Source: Mesocentrotus franciscanus
Lineage: Eukaryota > Echinodermata > Echinoidea > Camarodonta > Strongylocentrotidae
Length of the DNA: 64,000 nt
Direction of reading: 5' to 3'
NCBI GenBank assembly: GCA_037976565.1
Contig: CP137668.1
Location: 200,719 to 264,718, forward strand
In this document: one piece after another, positions 40,101 through 54,545 of the stretch
Numbering within the stretch: the stretch's first letter is position 1
Layout: the number at the start of each line of letters is the position of its first letter
The notes under the pieces: generated by a model
The model's input: the letters and a program-made list of their open reading frames with translations, nothing else
Databases searched by the model: none
What the model was told of the DNA's origin: nothing
Translations under genes and position numbers: made by a program

Positions 40101-42972
40101 ATAGATCCCGTACCCAGGTCCACTTTCAACTGCTTACAGTTCTACACCTTCAGACTTCGGCTGCATTGTAAGAGTGGAAGTATAGTTCCCTGCTATCTGT
40201 TTCAAGGATTTTGCGAAGTCCAGTTCCTTTCATCAGGGTATACCGATTGCTTCCAGCAAAATCATGAAGGTATCGAAGCAACCAAAGCGCAAGCCAATCC
40301 CTTTCAGTGTGCTATTCTGGGGTACATCGATAATTAGCTCAGCGGCCTTCCAATATGCTGTTTTCACAGTCTTGTTCAAACGAAAGACAGAGCTACGACT
40401 CTGGGAGTAAAAAGTAAAAAGTAAAAAATGTACCTGAACAAACCATAAATGCTGCTTTGCTGTTTCAACGCTTCCTGGTAGTTTAAAATACAAGGGGACT
40501 TGAAGTAGCAGAGGTAATGAGCTATGAGCTAGATCCGTTCCCATCTGCACTTTTCGAGGCTAGGAATGTCTTTCGCAAGGCTGATAAGCCTCAGCTAGCT
40601 CATGCTACAACCGATCATGCAAGTAAAGTGTCGAGTGAAGCCGTGAGAGAACACAGAACAGTTTGGCCTTGATGGTGGTTCCTTGGTGCATCGGATACCA
40701 TGGAAGACAGGAGACAGTTATGGCAGAATAGCACGACCATATGCTGATTTCACAACCCCCCACTATGTGGTTCTGCAAATGTAGTTGTTGACGGCTATGG
40801 TGGAGGGCCGTCAATTAATGATAATACACACCAGCGACGTGGGCAAAATGCCCGTCCAGTTGTCAGATTCAATGCAGACACAGTATTCTCAGACAAGAAG
40901 GATGAGTTTTTATCAAGAGAGTGCAATAAGCAGGGACTCATCTAAATCTCATTAGTGAGGAACTGAGGAAGAGTAATTGCACCTTAATCAATGTAGGCCT
41001 ATCCGGGGATGCAGATGTACATATTGCTAAAGCTGCAGTGAATTCATCTCGTCGTCAGTCTACTACTCTGATTTGAGAAGGCACTGACATAATGGCGTTA
41101 CTCTTGCATTTAATACGCGGATGTAAATGTAGATAGCAGGGTACTATACTTCTGGCAATGCAGCCAAGGCTCCGAAGGTGTGTAACATTGAGCAGTTTAA
41201 AGTGGACCTGGGTAAAGATCTATGCTCACAACTACTTTTTCCGACATGCCTACACTTGTTGCGATTCGACTTCTAGGATATTTGGAATCGGAAAGAAAGC
41301 AGTCTTCCAGGAGCTTGTGAAATACAGCCCCACTTAAGAATCCTGTGCTAGTACTTTCCTTCTTCTAAGTCAGCCAGAGGACCAATAGAAGAACTTGGTA
41401 TCAAAGCAATGTTTTTCATGTTTAGTTGCCGCTGTTTTGACTCACTTGCATCATTACGATACAACTTGTTCGTCAAGAAAATTGCCAATGCGACTCCCTC
41501 CTACGCCAGCCTCCACCAAATTCCACTCCCTCAGAACATACTACCAAGTAATGGCATGGATGGTGAGTGAATTAGAAGACATGGGCGTCACAGACTGGGG
41601 CTGGAAATTAGAGGACTATCACCTGGTTCCAGTGATGTTGAATACGGAGGCTGCACCTAGTAATCTTCTTAAGTTGATTCATTGCAACTGCTGTACTGCT
41701 CGTAGCACAACTCGCTGTACCTGCAGAGGTTACGGACTACATGTAACAGTGTGTGTGGACCTTGCCAACTTGATGTATGCCACAATCCATATATTAACGA
41801 GTCACTTGATAGTGAAGCAGAAGATGATTTATCCTTACTCAAGTACATTCCTCATCAAAATGAAAGTACGTGAAGATCTTCATGTGTATTCGCTATAAGA
41901 TGACATGAACAAAACGAGGTTTTAAACATTTTTAGTTGTATTATTGGTATTATGAATGTGTGTCTAGATATTATAATTAAGTTCTTACGATGTCTTTTTC
42001 GCTCCCTCCCCCTCCCCCATACAGTGTTGACAATGACCTGTCAATAGCTGAATTGACCCTTTTTTCTGGGGGGAGGGTCGGTGACATCATAAAGGTGAGA
42101 CAGAAACATTTTAAGTTCATTTTCTTTTCATAAAGTGCGCCCTCTATTGAGAAATCTTAGTGGTTTTGTGGCCTTTTGGACGCCATATTGGATTTCGTGG
42201 TTTCCTGAACCACTGCTTAACGTTCTAACTTATCCTAATGGATTCTATGACCCCCAAAACCATAGTATAGACACTCCAATTATGTCTCTCGGATGGATAA
42301 TAAGTGACTTATGGCTATTTTCATGTTATGGCGGCCATTTTGGACGCCATCTTGGATTTTGGGTTTCCTGATCCACTGCTTAACGTTCTTACTTATCCTA
42401 ATGGATTCTCTGACCCCGAAAACCATAGCATTGTCACCCCAATTATGTCTATGGGATGGATAATACGTGACTTATGGCCATTTTTATGTTATGGCGGCCA
42501 TTTTGGACGCCATGTTGGATTTGGGGGTTTCCTAGACCATCACACACCATTCTTACTTGTCTCAATGGATTCTGTGACCCCCAAAACTATGGGATAGACA
42601 CCGAAATTATGTCTCTAGGATGGATAATAAGTGATTTATGGCCATTTTTAGGTATCGGCGGCCATCTTGGACGCCATCTTGAAAATAACACCTTTCTGAA
42701 CCTCCGATTTAGGTATACTTTTAGTATGTTATTCCTGAGGTCGAATACTACTAGAAACCGTTGAAAAACCTTTTGTTGCAATTTTTTGGGGTCAAACCAT
42801 ATCTTGACCTGACTAATAGCCACATTTTCTGTTTCCCTGTGTGGTATGAATAGACAGGTCTTTACTGATCTGTCTCTTTAAATACAAGAATTTGATTATC
42901 CCTCTTCAAACATGTACCTACTCCCCCCTCTTCCCCCCTCTCTCTCTCTTTCTCTCTTTCTCTCTCTTGTTT

Positions 42973-43010
<38 letters not shown>

Positions 43011-46000
43011 CTTCCTCTCTCTCTTCTCTCTCTCTCTCTCTCTCTCTCTTTCTCAGGTATATGTTTCAATTCGGATTAAAAATAGTTGTAGAATTCCTTG
43101 CTTTGAGAAACAAACAAACTTTGTACTCAAATACTGTTTGAACACTTACACAGAAGTTTCCTTGGTTGTCATAGATATGTAGCTCTCCATTGGTCATCCC
43201 AAAGAGAATGTTTTTAAAGTCAGGTGACCATTCCACCTGACATAACTGCATTCCTTTCAGTTCCTTACCCCAGATACGGTTACCATCCACAGACCCCACA
43301 ATCACAGCACCTATAAGATAGGTAATAGCGACAAAGAGACTTGAAAACCTATGTTATGTTAAAGCTTCAATTGCATCAAGTCCCCCCTCCCATTATCATT
43401 TTCTGAAACCTACAGAAAACTTCACTCTCCTTTCATTACCATTTTCATCATAATTTTCAATTAAACCACAATGTTTTACAATGTGATCTCTACATCTTTA
43501 TATTGCATACCCTTCAAAATGAGCGAACTATCGATGCCCCTAACTCATAACCTGTCAAATTGGTCATCACTCGCAGCCTATCCAAGTCAAAATTGAGGTT
43601 TTGTGAATAAATTAACTACTGTTACGCAATCAAAGAGATTAGTGCAGCACTCAAAGAGAGTAGTGCAGCACTCGAAGAGAGTAGTGCAGCACTCAATGTA
43701 ATAACAAAATCCTGGAATACTAGGAAATTACTTTTTAATGTTTAAATCAGAGCTAAAAACAATATTTAAAGCAAAGAAGAGAGACTGGCATAATTTTCTT
43801 GTTTTCAAGGTTAATTATGACACCTTTCTTTATAACAAGATACTACTGAATGAAGTGTTATACAAATCCTGATTCATCATGATAACATACCATCTTCATA
43901 GACGATACAGATTCGCTGCCCATCTGATGTCCATGCCATACTCCTCACAACAGACTTGTTTCGATTGTTGATCATCTCCTCAAACCAACAACCTAAAATC
44001 AAACATAATCAGTGTGTCAAACCACAGACAATTTTAAATTTCTGAGTATCTCACATTAAACTTCTTTCCCACAAAAAAATAATGACAACTTAAAAAGTAT
44101 AAACCTGATATAAACAAAAAAAGACTACAAGGTATTTGAATATGAATTACATAACTAAAGAATGATTCAATCTTTGATATTGAACAATTTCTTCTTAAAT
44201 ACACAAAAATAGTCAAATGCTTTAAGATATTGTTCTTTAGAATGCAACCCAGATGCACTGACATTGCACATAATGTAATACAGCAACCCAAGGTTAAATG
44301 TGTATTACAAAGAGTTATTAGCTTCTGATCAGATACATGTATCAGATATACATAAGTACATCTATTTTTCAGCTAGGAATCATTTCTAACAAACAATCAC
44401 AAGACAGAAATGTTAAGACTCCAGTCACTGGAAAAACCTGTCATCTATCAAATTTCACAGTACTTTTCCTGGTCACAGTTTTGATCAACTACTTTCCTAA
44501 AGGTGCTCATATGGATGTGCAGAATTACCTTTGTAGAACATCCATACGATGATGAGGCCATACTCGTCACTTGATGTCAGTTTTGATACTGAGAATTCCA
44601 GGTGACTACTTGTACAGCACCTACAACATAGAAACAAATCAAGACCACTTGAAGACCCTGTGTCTATGTCAATAAAACAATATGCTTCATCCTTCTTTCC
44701 AAAAACAATTGGAAGCTAGAAGCAAATATAGATATATATTGTCAAATTACATAAATGTACGCATTACATATGCGATAACTTTGGAATAAAGTTGAGTGGA
44801 GTTAAGAATGGGACAAGATCATTAAATAGTCTTAATAGAGCAGGCAGTATAAAATTATATCCTCAGAATTCAGAATTTGCCACTGCATTTGACTTTGAAA
44901 AAATATAACTGCATTTGAAACCTTGATCAATGCATGCATGTGTATTAAACTTCAGGACATGCATTATTTATTGCATAACTACATGATAACAAAGTTCCTC
45001 TTGGTGGTACCTTTGTATGGGTTACTTACTAATAGATACCCTATATTCTCTGTTTACAGCCTGAAAGGTATCATCTCCCATCATTTCAAACATAATTATT
45101 ATTATTATTTTGTTTTCTTTTAAAGAAAGAAAAAAGCTTACCAGCGTGACCTTCCAGTGTCTGATTCATAGAAAGATTGCTTGGTGCAGCCAGACCTCTC
45201 TGCTTTGCATCTTTCCCTATAATTGAAAAAAACATTTAACAATAAGGTATTTGATTTACATCGTACACGTTGCAGCTCTAAGTGAGGGAAGGACACATGA
45301 ACAGACACTATTATAATGATATATTTACAACTTTGCAAAAAAAGAAATGTAAAGCGGTTTTAGGAGCACATTCTGTCTTTGCCTATTGAGACTGGTTTTT
45401 GGTACTCCGAGTCAGATATGAACATCACAATCCAGTACAGTAGAACCATATATTGGTGTCTATTTATGGTCTATGCTACACAGTGCACACCACATTAAAG
45501 TTATTGCATAATCATATGCAATAACAACTGGACTGTACAGGCCAAATTTATGATGTTGTTAGATTTGTATAATCCTTATATGTAAGAAGGCTTTTCATCC
45601 TAATACTTCATACAAGTTTTAACTTTTTCAAGTTAAAGAAGTTTCTTGCAATTTAATTTAGCTTAATGATGCCCTGCAAATGCCTGAAACACCCTTTAAT
45701 AGACAAACAAACTGAACCACATATTCATTATCAATATAAATGTGTTTCAACAAAATGTTTATTTTACTCATGAGCAATTTTCAAGTATTATTTTCAAGAC
45801 ACATTCACCAGCCACAGACAGCTCGAGAACCAAGTAAGCTAGCCACTACTATCCTAGGTTAAGATATCAAATCAAGTATTTAACGTACCAGCTCCTGAAT
45901 CCAGTTTGAGAACCTTGAGTAAGCCATTCTCACCACCGCATGCTATGTAACCATGCTCCTGGTTCCAAGACACACATCGCAGTTTGATGTTATTAGGAAT

Positions 46001-49000
46001 CGCAATCTGCAACAAAACAATCAACAGGATTACTGATGTGGGTCATAGTAAGGTATCTTCTAAATCTAAGTTTAAAGTTAGGGAAAATTATGTACATTAT
46101 CATAACAAACTGAAATTGAACAGAAAAAACACTTCTTATTGGTGCTTGCATAACTTTTTAGTAGATACTCGCATGCAGCCAACCCTGAACAAACATTAAC
46201 TGATGACTTGTCCTAATTTTTATTTGTTATACACTATAAAGGTGTGTAGAGAGTTCGCTAAATTCTGTGAACTCTGTACATGCGCCTTAGCACACTTAAC
46301 TAATTGCTATTATCATAAAGCAAGTTTCAATTTGGCAAAACGAAAACAGCTTAGCTCATTATCATCACAAATACATGGAAGGTAAACATATCGCTCCGGA
46401 ATCAAAATTGCATGTTTTTTGTTCAATTCGATCTTGACTGATTCCAAGTGCTAGATTTTAGAGAGAAGAGTCCACTACATAGTGAAAGTACAGGCACTCG
46501 ATCAAGGTTTGTATGGTGCTGGAATGGGTGATTCCGAGCGCATTTTAGGTTTTGTTTACATCACTCTTCCATAGGGGTATGGGCGTCATTTAAGGCTAAT
46601 TAAGCCTATGGCCATGGGTTCTAGCCCTTAATTCAAATAAATTGTCTTTTTCACTTGTCTAGTCTAGACAAGAGCAGTATTGTTACTACAGTCAAACCTG
46701 CTTTAGTGACCACCTGTCTACAAAGACCACCTGTCTACAAAGACCACATTTTTTGTTTCCCTTAAAAATGGTTTCCCATTGAAACATGTACTAAAGGAAC
46801 CTGTCTACAAAGACCACCTGTCTACAAAGACCACTTTTTGTGTTTCCCTTGGGCGGTCGCTATAGACAGGTTTGACTGTAGTTTTATATGAATCCTATAC
46901 AACCCGACCCAATACCAGGGTATTGGGTCGGGTTGTCCAGGGTAGGGCTGTCTGGACCCCTATGATATTAGTAATTAGTAGCTAATCTATAGTAGGCCTA
47001 TGGCTGCAGTGCAGGGGCGGTATTCTGAAAATTGTTGTAAGTTTTGTGTTAATTTTTGTTGTATCTTCCAGAGATAATAGAGCGTTAATATTGTTGTAAG
47101 TTGGTATTCTGAAAATCATTTTATCCCTGTATTATCTCTTGAAGGACCGCCTCTATCTTATCTTTAACAAGCCCATTTGTATGGACCCTACCAATCAAGA
47201 TCTATTTTATATAAGCATGATAAGTAGGTCAACCAATAGGAATACTTTATGCCATATCTGAAGATGGGGCCACCATATAATAATCTTTGACGTAATTAGT
47301 TAATTGAGCGCTTATTATGCGCGTCATCATATGCACGTGGCATGTGGATCCTGAAGACAAGTCCCGCTTTCACTTAGTGGTTAAGAAACATCACAGAGAT
47401 GAGAGCATTTAAATCGTGTTATTCTAGCATGTAATTTCTTAGAAAGTTCTCATCTGTGATGTCTCCGGTCAACACACAATCTTCTTCTAACTCGTCTATT
47501 GGCACGAAGTTGGTTCGGGGCAAGGAAGATTCCCGCCATTATATCACCACGAAAGATACAACATAAGTATTTTTGAAAATACCATGCAAGATAAGATAAG
47601 ATAAAAGATACAACAATTTTCAGAATACCAATTATCTTGTCATATTATCTCCGTGCACATATGCAAATGAGGATTAAGCGCCATTTTATTAACAATACGC
47701 ACAATTACAAGCGCACAAAAGTGTGAGCGCAGGCGCGGCCAAAGAGATGAGAGAAAAGATACAACAAAAGATACAGCAAAAGTTACAACAATTTTCAGAA
47801 TACCAACTTTATCTTATCTTCAAAGATACAACAATATATTAGATTTAGAGATGATAACACAGGGTTAAAAAAATCGGTAAGATTTCGAAAATCTGATATC
47901 ACCAATGGAAAGAGGAACATAAAATTACCCAAAGACAACATTTTTCTTTGGAATTGTGTGTGTAATTGTGAAAATATTGACAAAAGATCGGCAAATTTTG
48001 CAGTCAATTGCGTCCGTTCCGAAAAATTATCAACTTACCGATAAGGGTCTGGAAATCTTCATTTTGAGAGCAGATATCCTCAAAATTGTAAGTAAAGAGT
48101 GGTACCAACTGATTGTATGATATCTTGCCTTGCAAATTATGATATTATTATTACCTTATTTTTGATGGATCACATTTTTTGATAAATCAGCTGTAAACCC
48201 CCGTGCGCGAAGTAAGGTCTGTTTGTTTTTTATGACTTTTTTTTGTTGCAGCACGCACGCCGATTCGAAATCAAATTTTTAGATCGCGATATCTCCGGAA
48301 TCCTTTGATGATAAATTTTCTAATTGAACGAATTGGTAGTATTAGTAAAAAACTTTGCCGTCCATTTGGTAATAATTAAAATAAATACATTTGTGTAGAA
48401 TATGAGAAATCATAGATCGAATATCACATTTTATAATATTGTCAAAATCTCCACGAACTTTGGTCACCCCTTCAATTCATACTGAGTAGACCTCTAGAGA
48501 GTAGAGTATTCCACAAACTGACAAAGGGTCAAAGTCAAAGGCGAGTGCATGCCTAAATACGGCTTGGCCTTGATGGTATAGGCCCTATGTTAGTTGTTAC
48601 ACTTATGGTATTTCAATCACTAGGCTACTCTCATCTCTGCAAGGCTACTTAGCCCTGTTGTAAACTATGTGGCGCTAGTGCAGTTCCGTATCCATTTTTT
48701 TAGCAGTTTCATATCCAATCTTAGCAAAGGAATTTTAGCCTAATTTTTTACTAATATTAATCATAATCATATATTGCATTTTCCACCTGAATTTGGATCA
48801 CATCCGACATCGGGAATCCTCCGTTTAGGGCTTCGATGTCCACGTCGTCGCTCAATACCGTCTCTACGCTTTCGCTCTGCTCTGCACCTCAAAATGAAGC
48901 TATCAGTCAAAATTTATGGTATCGTGCATGCGCAACAAAAAGCTAAAAATCTTCGTTCACACGCAGTGATATAACTTATAATTTATATGACAAATTTGAG

Positions 49001-49714
49001 TTTTATCGAACCCCCTCCGACCCGGGATCGCCGCCCTGAACACCACCACCATCATCAACAACAATAAAAACAAGACAATAATGATAATATTTGTCATATA
49101 AATTATAAGTTATAATATCACTGCGTGTGAACGAAGATTTTTAGCTTTTTGTTGCGCGCATGCACGATACCATAAATTTTGACTGATAGCTTCAGTTTGA
49201 GGTGCAGAGCGTAGAGACGGTATTGAGCGACGACGTGGACATCGAAGCCCTAAACGGAGGATTCCCGATGTCGGATGTGATCCAAATTCAGGTGGAAAAT
49301 GCAGTCTATGATTATGATTAATATTAGTAAAAAATTAGGCTAAAATTCCTTTGCTAAGATTGGATATGAAACTGCTAAAAATGGATGCGGAACTGCACTA
49401 GCGCCAACTATGTAAGGTATACTAAGTTAGATCTAGCTCGATTTGAGCCATGGTAATCTCTGACTAGCTGGCTCGACTTAGTCTTAGCTCTTCGGCCCGA
49501 GGCGTTGGGGAGTCATGACGACAACTCCCGCTAGCTGCTGGTAGTGGTAGTCCACAGCCAGGCACAGCAGTGGCAGTGCCGATTTCAGCCTAGGCCTAGG
49601 CCTATATAGATCTAGCCCTAGCCAGATATATTTAACGGAATCCTTGTTATTACTCTTGAGAAATAGCCAAACAATCTACCTTGCTCTTACCTTCTTACTA
49701 AGATAAACAAACAT
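19837..49714 (-). CDS. WDR35: WD repeat protein 35 / IFT121, complete, 26 coding exons
   Basis: IFT-A subunit for retrograde ciliary transport and entry of membrane cargo into cilia. Exons, 5' to 3' on minus: 49714-49691, 46006-45889, 45216-45142, 44620-44529, 43992-43891, 43310-43150, 38018-37853, 37455-37310, 37022-36804, 35903-35808, 31697-31637, 31163-30949, 30636-30473, 29977-29767, 29512-29384, 28922-28834, 28540-28337, 27929-27758, 27284-27180, 26471-26196, 25679-25605, 24076-24011, 23753-23621, 23113-22897, 20431-20363, 20002-19837. All borders are GT/AG and phases agree. The protein is about 1183 residues; vertebrate WDR35 has about 1170-1181. It starts MFVYLSKK, has two WD40 propellers (about 1-640), a TPR-like solenoid (about 650-1100; [32 protein letters not shown]) and a cysteine-rich tail (CPNC, CVNC, CSTC, CPLC) ending CHAEI. 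Exon 4 lacks one base at 44581-44584 (see findings). Introns carry most of the mobile elements listed here. Confidence 0.97.
20525..21314. repeat. (ATC/ACC)-rich minisatellite, left part
   Basis: Composite triplet repeat of ATC, ACC and AACATC words organised in longer units around AGTATCACCACCAAAATCAT. It lies in the WDR35 intron between coding exons 24 and 25. Units are multiples of 3 and lack stop codons in several frames, which gives long artificial frames on both strands (Ile/Thr, Asp/Gly and Met/Val rich). Confidence 0.95.
21315..22451. mobile_element. 1137-bp DNA transposon with CAGGGTTCGTAC ends
   Basis: Begins CAGGGTTCGTAC and ends GTACGAACCCTG, perfect 12 bp inverted ends. It interrupts the ATC/ACC minisatellite, with CATCA directly repeated on both sides (21310-21314, 22452-22456). 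Uninterrupted units elsewhere in the array read TTACCATCAGTATC, so the 5 bp duplication is real rather than repeat noise. Subterminal copies of CCATGACTTTCCATGACTTT are direct rather than inverted. No transposase frame is visible; non-autonomous. Superfamily not determined. Confidence 0.85.
22452..22885. repeat. (ATC/ACC)-rich minisatellite, right part, 90-93 bp units
   Basis: Continuation of the array after the inserted element. CAGTATCACC recurs at 22455, 22545, 22638, 22731 and 22821, giving units of 90 or 93 bp. It stops about 12 bp before the splice donor of WDR35 coding exon 24 (minus strand). Confidence 0.95.
24336..25296 (-). mobile_element. Helentron-like non-autonomous element, copy 2
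   Basis: Reverse-orientation relative of 4971-5780. Read on the minus strand it starts with the ATGCCTCCGCTAC hairpin and ends with a CGACTGCGCGCAGT hairpin, then CATCTAG. The interior contains tandem units of 151 bp (GGCGGTAATCC at 24717, 24868, 25019, 25170; the first unit is 143 bp). Each unit carries TGACCT direct repeats. It lies in the WDR35 intron between coding exons 21 and 22. The 5' side ends in a CG-alternating stretch (25216-25240). Confidence 0.72.
28021..28145. repeat. (TC)n-rich microsatellite in WDR35 intron
   Basis: Mixed (TC)n with CTGTCTGT interruptions between WDR35 coding exons 18 and 17. Confidence 0.85.
33335..33445. repeat. ~110-bp palindrome with a 22-bp perfect core
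   Basis: Core GCTATGACAATATTGTCATA plus GC (33378-33399) equals its own complement. Pairing continues outward with small mismatches (ATTGCT/AGCAAT, GTGTGATAC/GTATCACAC, ATGGCTTTG/CAAAGCCAT). It lies in the WDR35 intron between coding exons 11 and 10, about 220 bp from the fold-back element at 33665. Confidence 0.8.
33665..35433. mobile_element. 1.77 kb fold-back element, ~850-890 bp arms
   Basis: Ends are TAGGCCTGAGTC and GACTCAGGCCTA. The two arms (about 33665-34554 and 34584-35433) are reverse complements along almost their whole length, with a spacer near 30 bp. TA at both outer ends fits a TA target duplication. Matched landmarks are GGTACCGAGCGCGTTC near one end and GCAGCATGCAGCAGAGAGGA near the centre. 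No transposase-like frame is seen. It lies in the WDR35 intron between coding exons 11 and 10. Confidence 0.9.
36059..36645 (-). mobile_element. MITE family C, copy 1 (TTAA-flanked)
   Basis: Begins TTAAAGGTAAAAACCAGTTT and ends CCAGAACTGGTCTTTATCTT then TAA, with TTAA at both borders. Related copies in opposite orientation lie at 53577-53945 and 54362-54545. A different element (36158-36353) is nested inside. It lies in the WDR35 intron between coding exons 10 and 9. Confidence 0.8.
36158..36353. mobile_element. 196-bp nested element with CAGAGATGCCAACC ends
   Basis: Inverted ends CAGAGATGCCAACC and GGTTGGCATCTCTG. AATACG repeats on both sides (36152-36157, 36354-36359). The interior is tandem AAATCAGATTTTGGAG units. 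CAGAGATGCCAACC resembles hAT-type ends, but hAT duplications are usually 8 bp, so the class is uncertain. Confidence 0.75.
38255..42815. mobile_element. 4.56 kb fold-back element with decayed coding region
   Basis: The left arm (38255-40198) and right arm (41131-42815) are reverse complements; ends are TAGTCAGGTCAA and TTGACCTGACTA. The outer part of each arm has tandem ~160 bp units containing AAAATGGCCGCCAT. The inner right arm holds a + strand coding remnant (41395-41898), including [10 protein letters not shown] and a cysteine-rich C-N-C ... C-T-C motif. The spacer holds DGYGGGPS and THQRRG. I recall this combination from a widespread repeat-borne metazoan protein family; that is recollection, not a search. 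Stops and frame breaks indicate decay. It fills most of the intron between WDR35 coding exons 6 and 7. Confidence 0.85.
39519..39771. mobile_element. 253-bp nested insertion with 8-bp target duplication
   Basis: Begins CCCGGGGAGGGTACTC and ends GAATACCCCGGG. It is flanked by CTTGGTAG on both sides (39511-39518 and 39772-39779). The right arm of the host element has the uninterrupted site (CTACCAAG once, near 41540-41550). The 8 bp duplication suggests hAT-type. Confidence 0.9.
42933..43055. repeat. (TC)n microsatellite in WDR35 intron
   Basis: Near-pure TC repeat about 95 bp from the donor side of WDR35 coding exon 6. On the transcribed minus strand it is a GA run close to the 5' splice site. 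Confidence 0.9.
46236..46385. repeat. Dispersed repeat, copy in WDR35 intron 1
   Basis: Shares GAGTTCGCTAAATTC and TTGCTATTATCATAAAG with the reverse complement of 50570-50760 in the first RPL30 intron. No terminal repeats were identified. Confidence 0.6.
46687..46880. mobile_element. 194-bp MITE with TACAGTCAAACCTG ends
   Basis: TACAGTCAAACCTG (46687-46700) and CAGGTTTGACTGTA (46867-46880) are perfect inverted ends including a TA. The interior repeats TGTCTACAAAGACCACC. This suits a Tc1/mariner-type TA insertion, which is inference. Confidence 0.8.
47021..47803. mobile_element. TA-flanked element with doubled inverted ends
   Basis: Outer ends TATTCTGAAAATTGTTGTAA and ACAACAATTTTCAGAATA. 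A second copy of the same end motif sits inside each end (TATTCTGAAAATCA near 47107 and CAATTTTCAGAATA near 47620), so the element is nested or has tandem termini. Repeated GATACAACA words follow. It lies in WDR35 intron 1. Confidence 0.75.
48671..49405. mobile_element. 735-bp fold-back element with 8-bp target duplication
   Basis: Arms of about 325 and 318 bp (48671-48995, 49088-49405) are near-perfect reverse complements, with ends GGCGCTAGTGCAGTTCCG and CGGAACTGCACTAGCGCC. AACTATGT is directly repeated on both sides (48663-48670, 49406-49413). The spacer is about 90 bp with CACCACCACCATCATCAACA. It lies in WDR35 intron 1, about 290 bp downstream of exon 1. Confidence 0.92.
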
Positions 49715-49887
49715 ATTGACTCCAGTTTGCTACAATCATTGAGGATCCATCGATTCTGACTCGTCGAGTCTCCGCTCTGAGATGGCTGAGCTGAGAACTT
49801 CAAAATATGCGATGGGTCAACTTTGACCAGAATCGGAAGCGCTGCTAGCGCTACAGCTAGCTCAGAGTTGCATGCTGGGATATCGGT
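49715..49887. promoter_or_regulatory. Probable bidirectional WDR35/RPL30 promoter
   Basis: About 170 bp separate the WDR35 start codon (minus strand) from the likely RPL30 transcription start. No TATA box is seen. GCATGCTGGGA (49870-49880) is the complement of TCCCAGCATGC, the 3' half of the known ZNF143/THAP11 promoter motif. GGTCAACTTTGACC is an inverted nuclear-receptor-like pair. Promoter activity is inferred from the layout. Confidence 0.65.
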
Positions 49888-49923
49888 CTCTTTCACGTTG
49901 CGGCGGACCATATTTCTCACGAT
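49888..49923 (+). other. RPL30: RPL30 non-coding first exon with TOP-like start
   Basis: CTCTTTCACG at 49888 fits a 5' terminal oligopyrimidine start, the rule for ribosomal protein mRNAs. The exon ends before the donor GTAAGTATAT at 49924, and the next exon begins at 50042 after TTATTACAG. The apparent ATG at the junction is removed by splicing. The exact start site is inferred. Confidence 0.6.
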
Positions 49924-50068
49924 GTAAGTATATACCCCAAGCAAAACTTGTAATTTTGAGAATTTGCCAGTTCGTATTGAGAAATTGTTAGTTTATATGG
50001 AAATCATGAACTAATTTTCTATCATATGATTCTTATTACAGACCGAGAAAGCCGCAAAATCTGACAAA

Positions 50069-54250
<4,182 letters not shown>

Positions 54251-54291
54251 GGTCAAGGTCGTAGCAGCAAGGGGGTTAGTTCTTGGGGTCA

Positions 54292-54297
54292 AATAAA
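54292..54297 (+). promoter_or_regulatory. RPL30 polyadenylation signal AATAAA
   Basis: AATAAA lies 42 nt after the RPL30 stop codon, a typical short 3' UTR for a ribosomal protein mRNA. Confidence 0.75.
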
Positions 54298-54361
54298 TCA
54301 TATTGTCTCATGTGTAGATAACACCAAGTCTCGAGCTCATTCATTTATTGTGTCATTCTTG

Positions 54362-54545
54362 TTAAAGATAAAGTTGAGTTCTGGTCATGCGATTGCATTG
54401 TGAAAGAAACGTTGTGGAATCGATCAGAAAAGGTTGGATCATCTAGCATATAAGGTTCTGGAATCATCAAAATGATAAGAATTTGGCCCAGTCTTGGTAA
54501 AGTTACAAGCACTGTACACAGAAAGATTTATATGGGACTACACGA
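54362..54545 (+). mobile_element. MITE family C, copy 3 (truncated)
   Basis: Starts TTAAAGATAAAG with the family C left end, and continues GGTCATGCGATTGCATTGTG and GCACTGTACACAGAAAGAT. It stops before the right terminal repeat. It lies just downstream of the RPL30 polyadenylation signal. Confidence 0.75.

Noticed and set aside
49687..49944. 85-codon minus-strand frame across the promoter
   Set aside because: It overlaps WDR35 exon 1 in another frame. The short MFVYLSKK exon with its donor fits the conserved WDR35 N-terminus.
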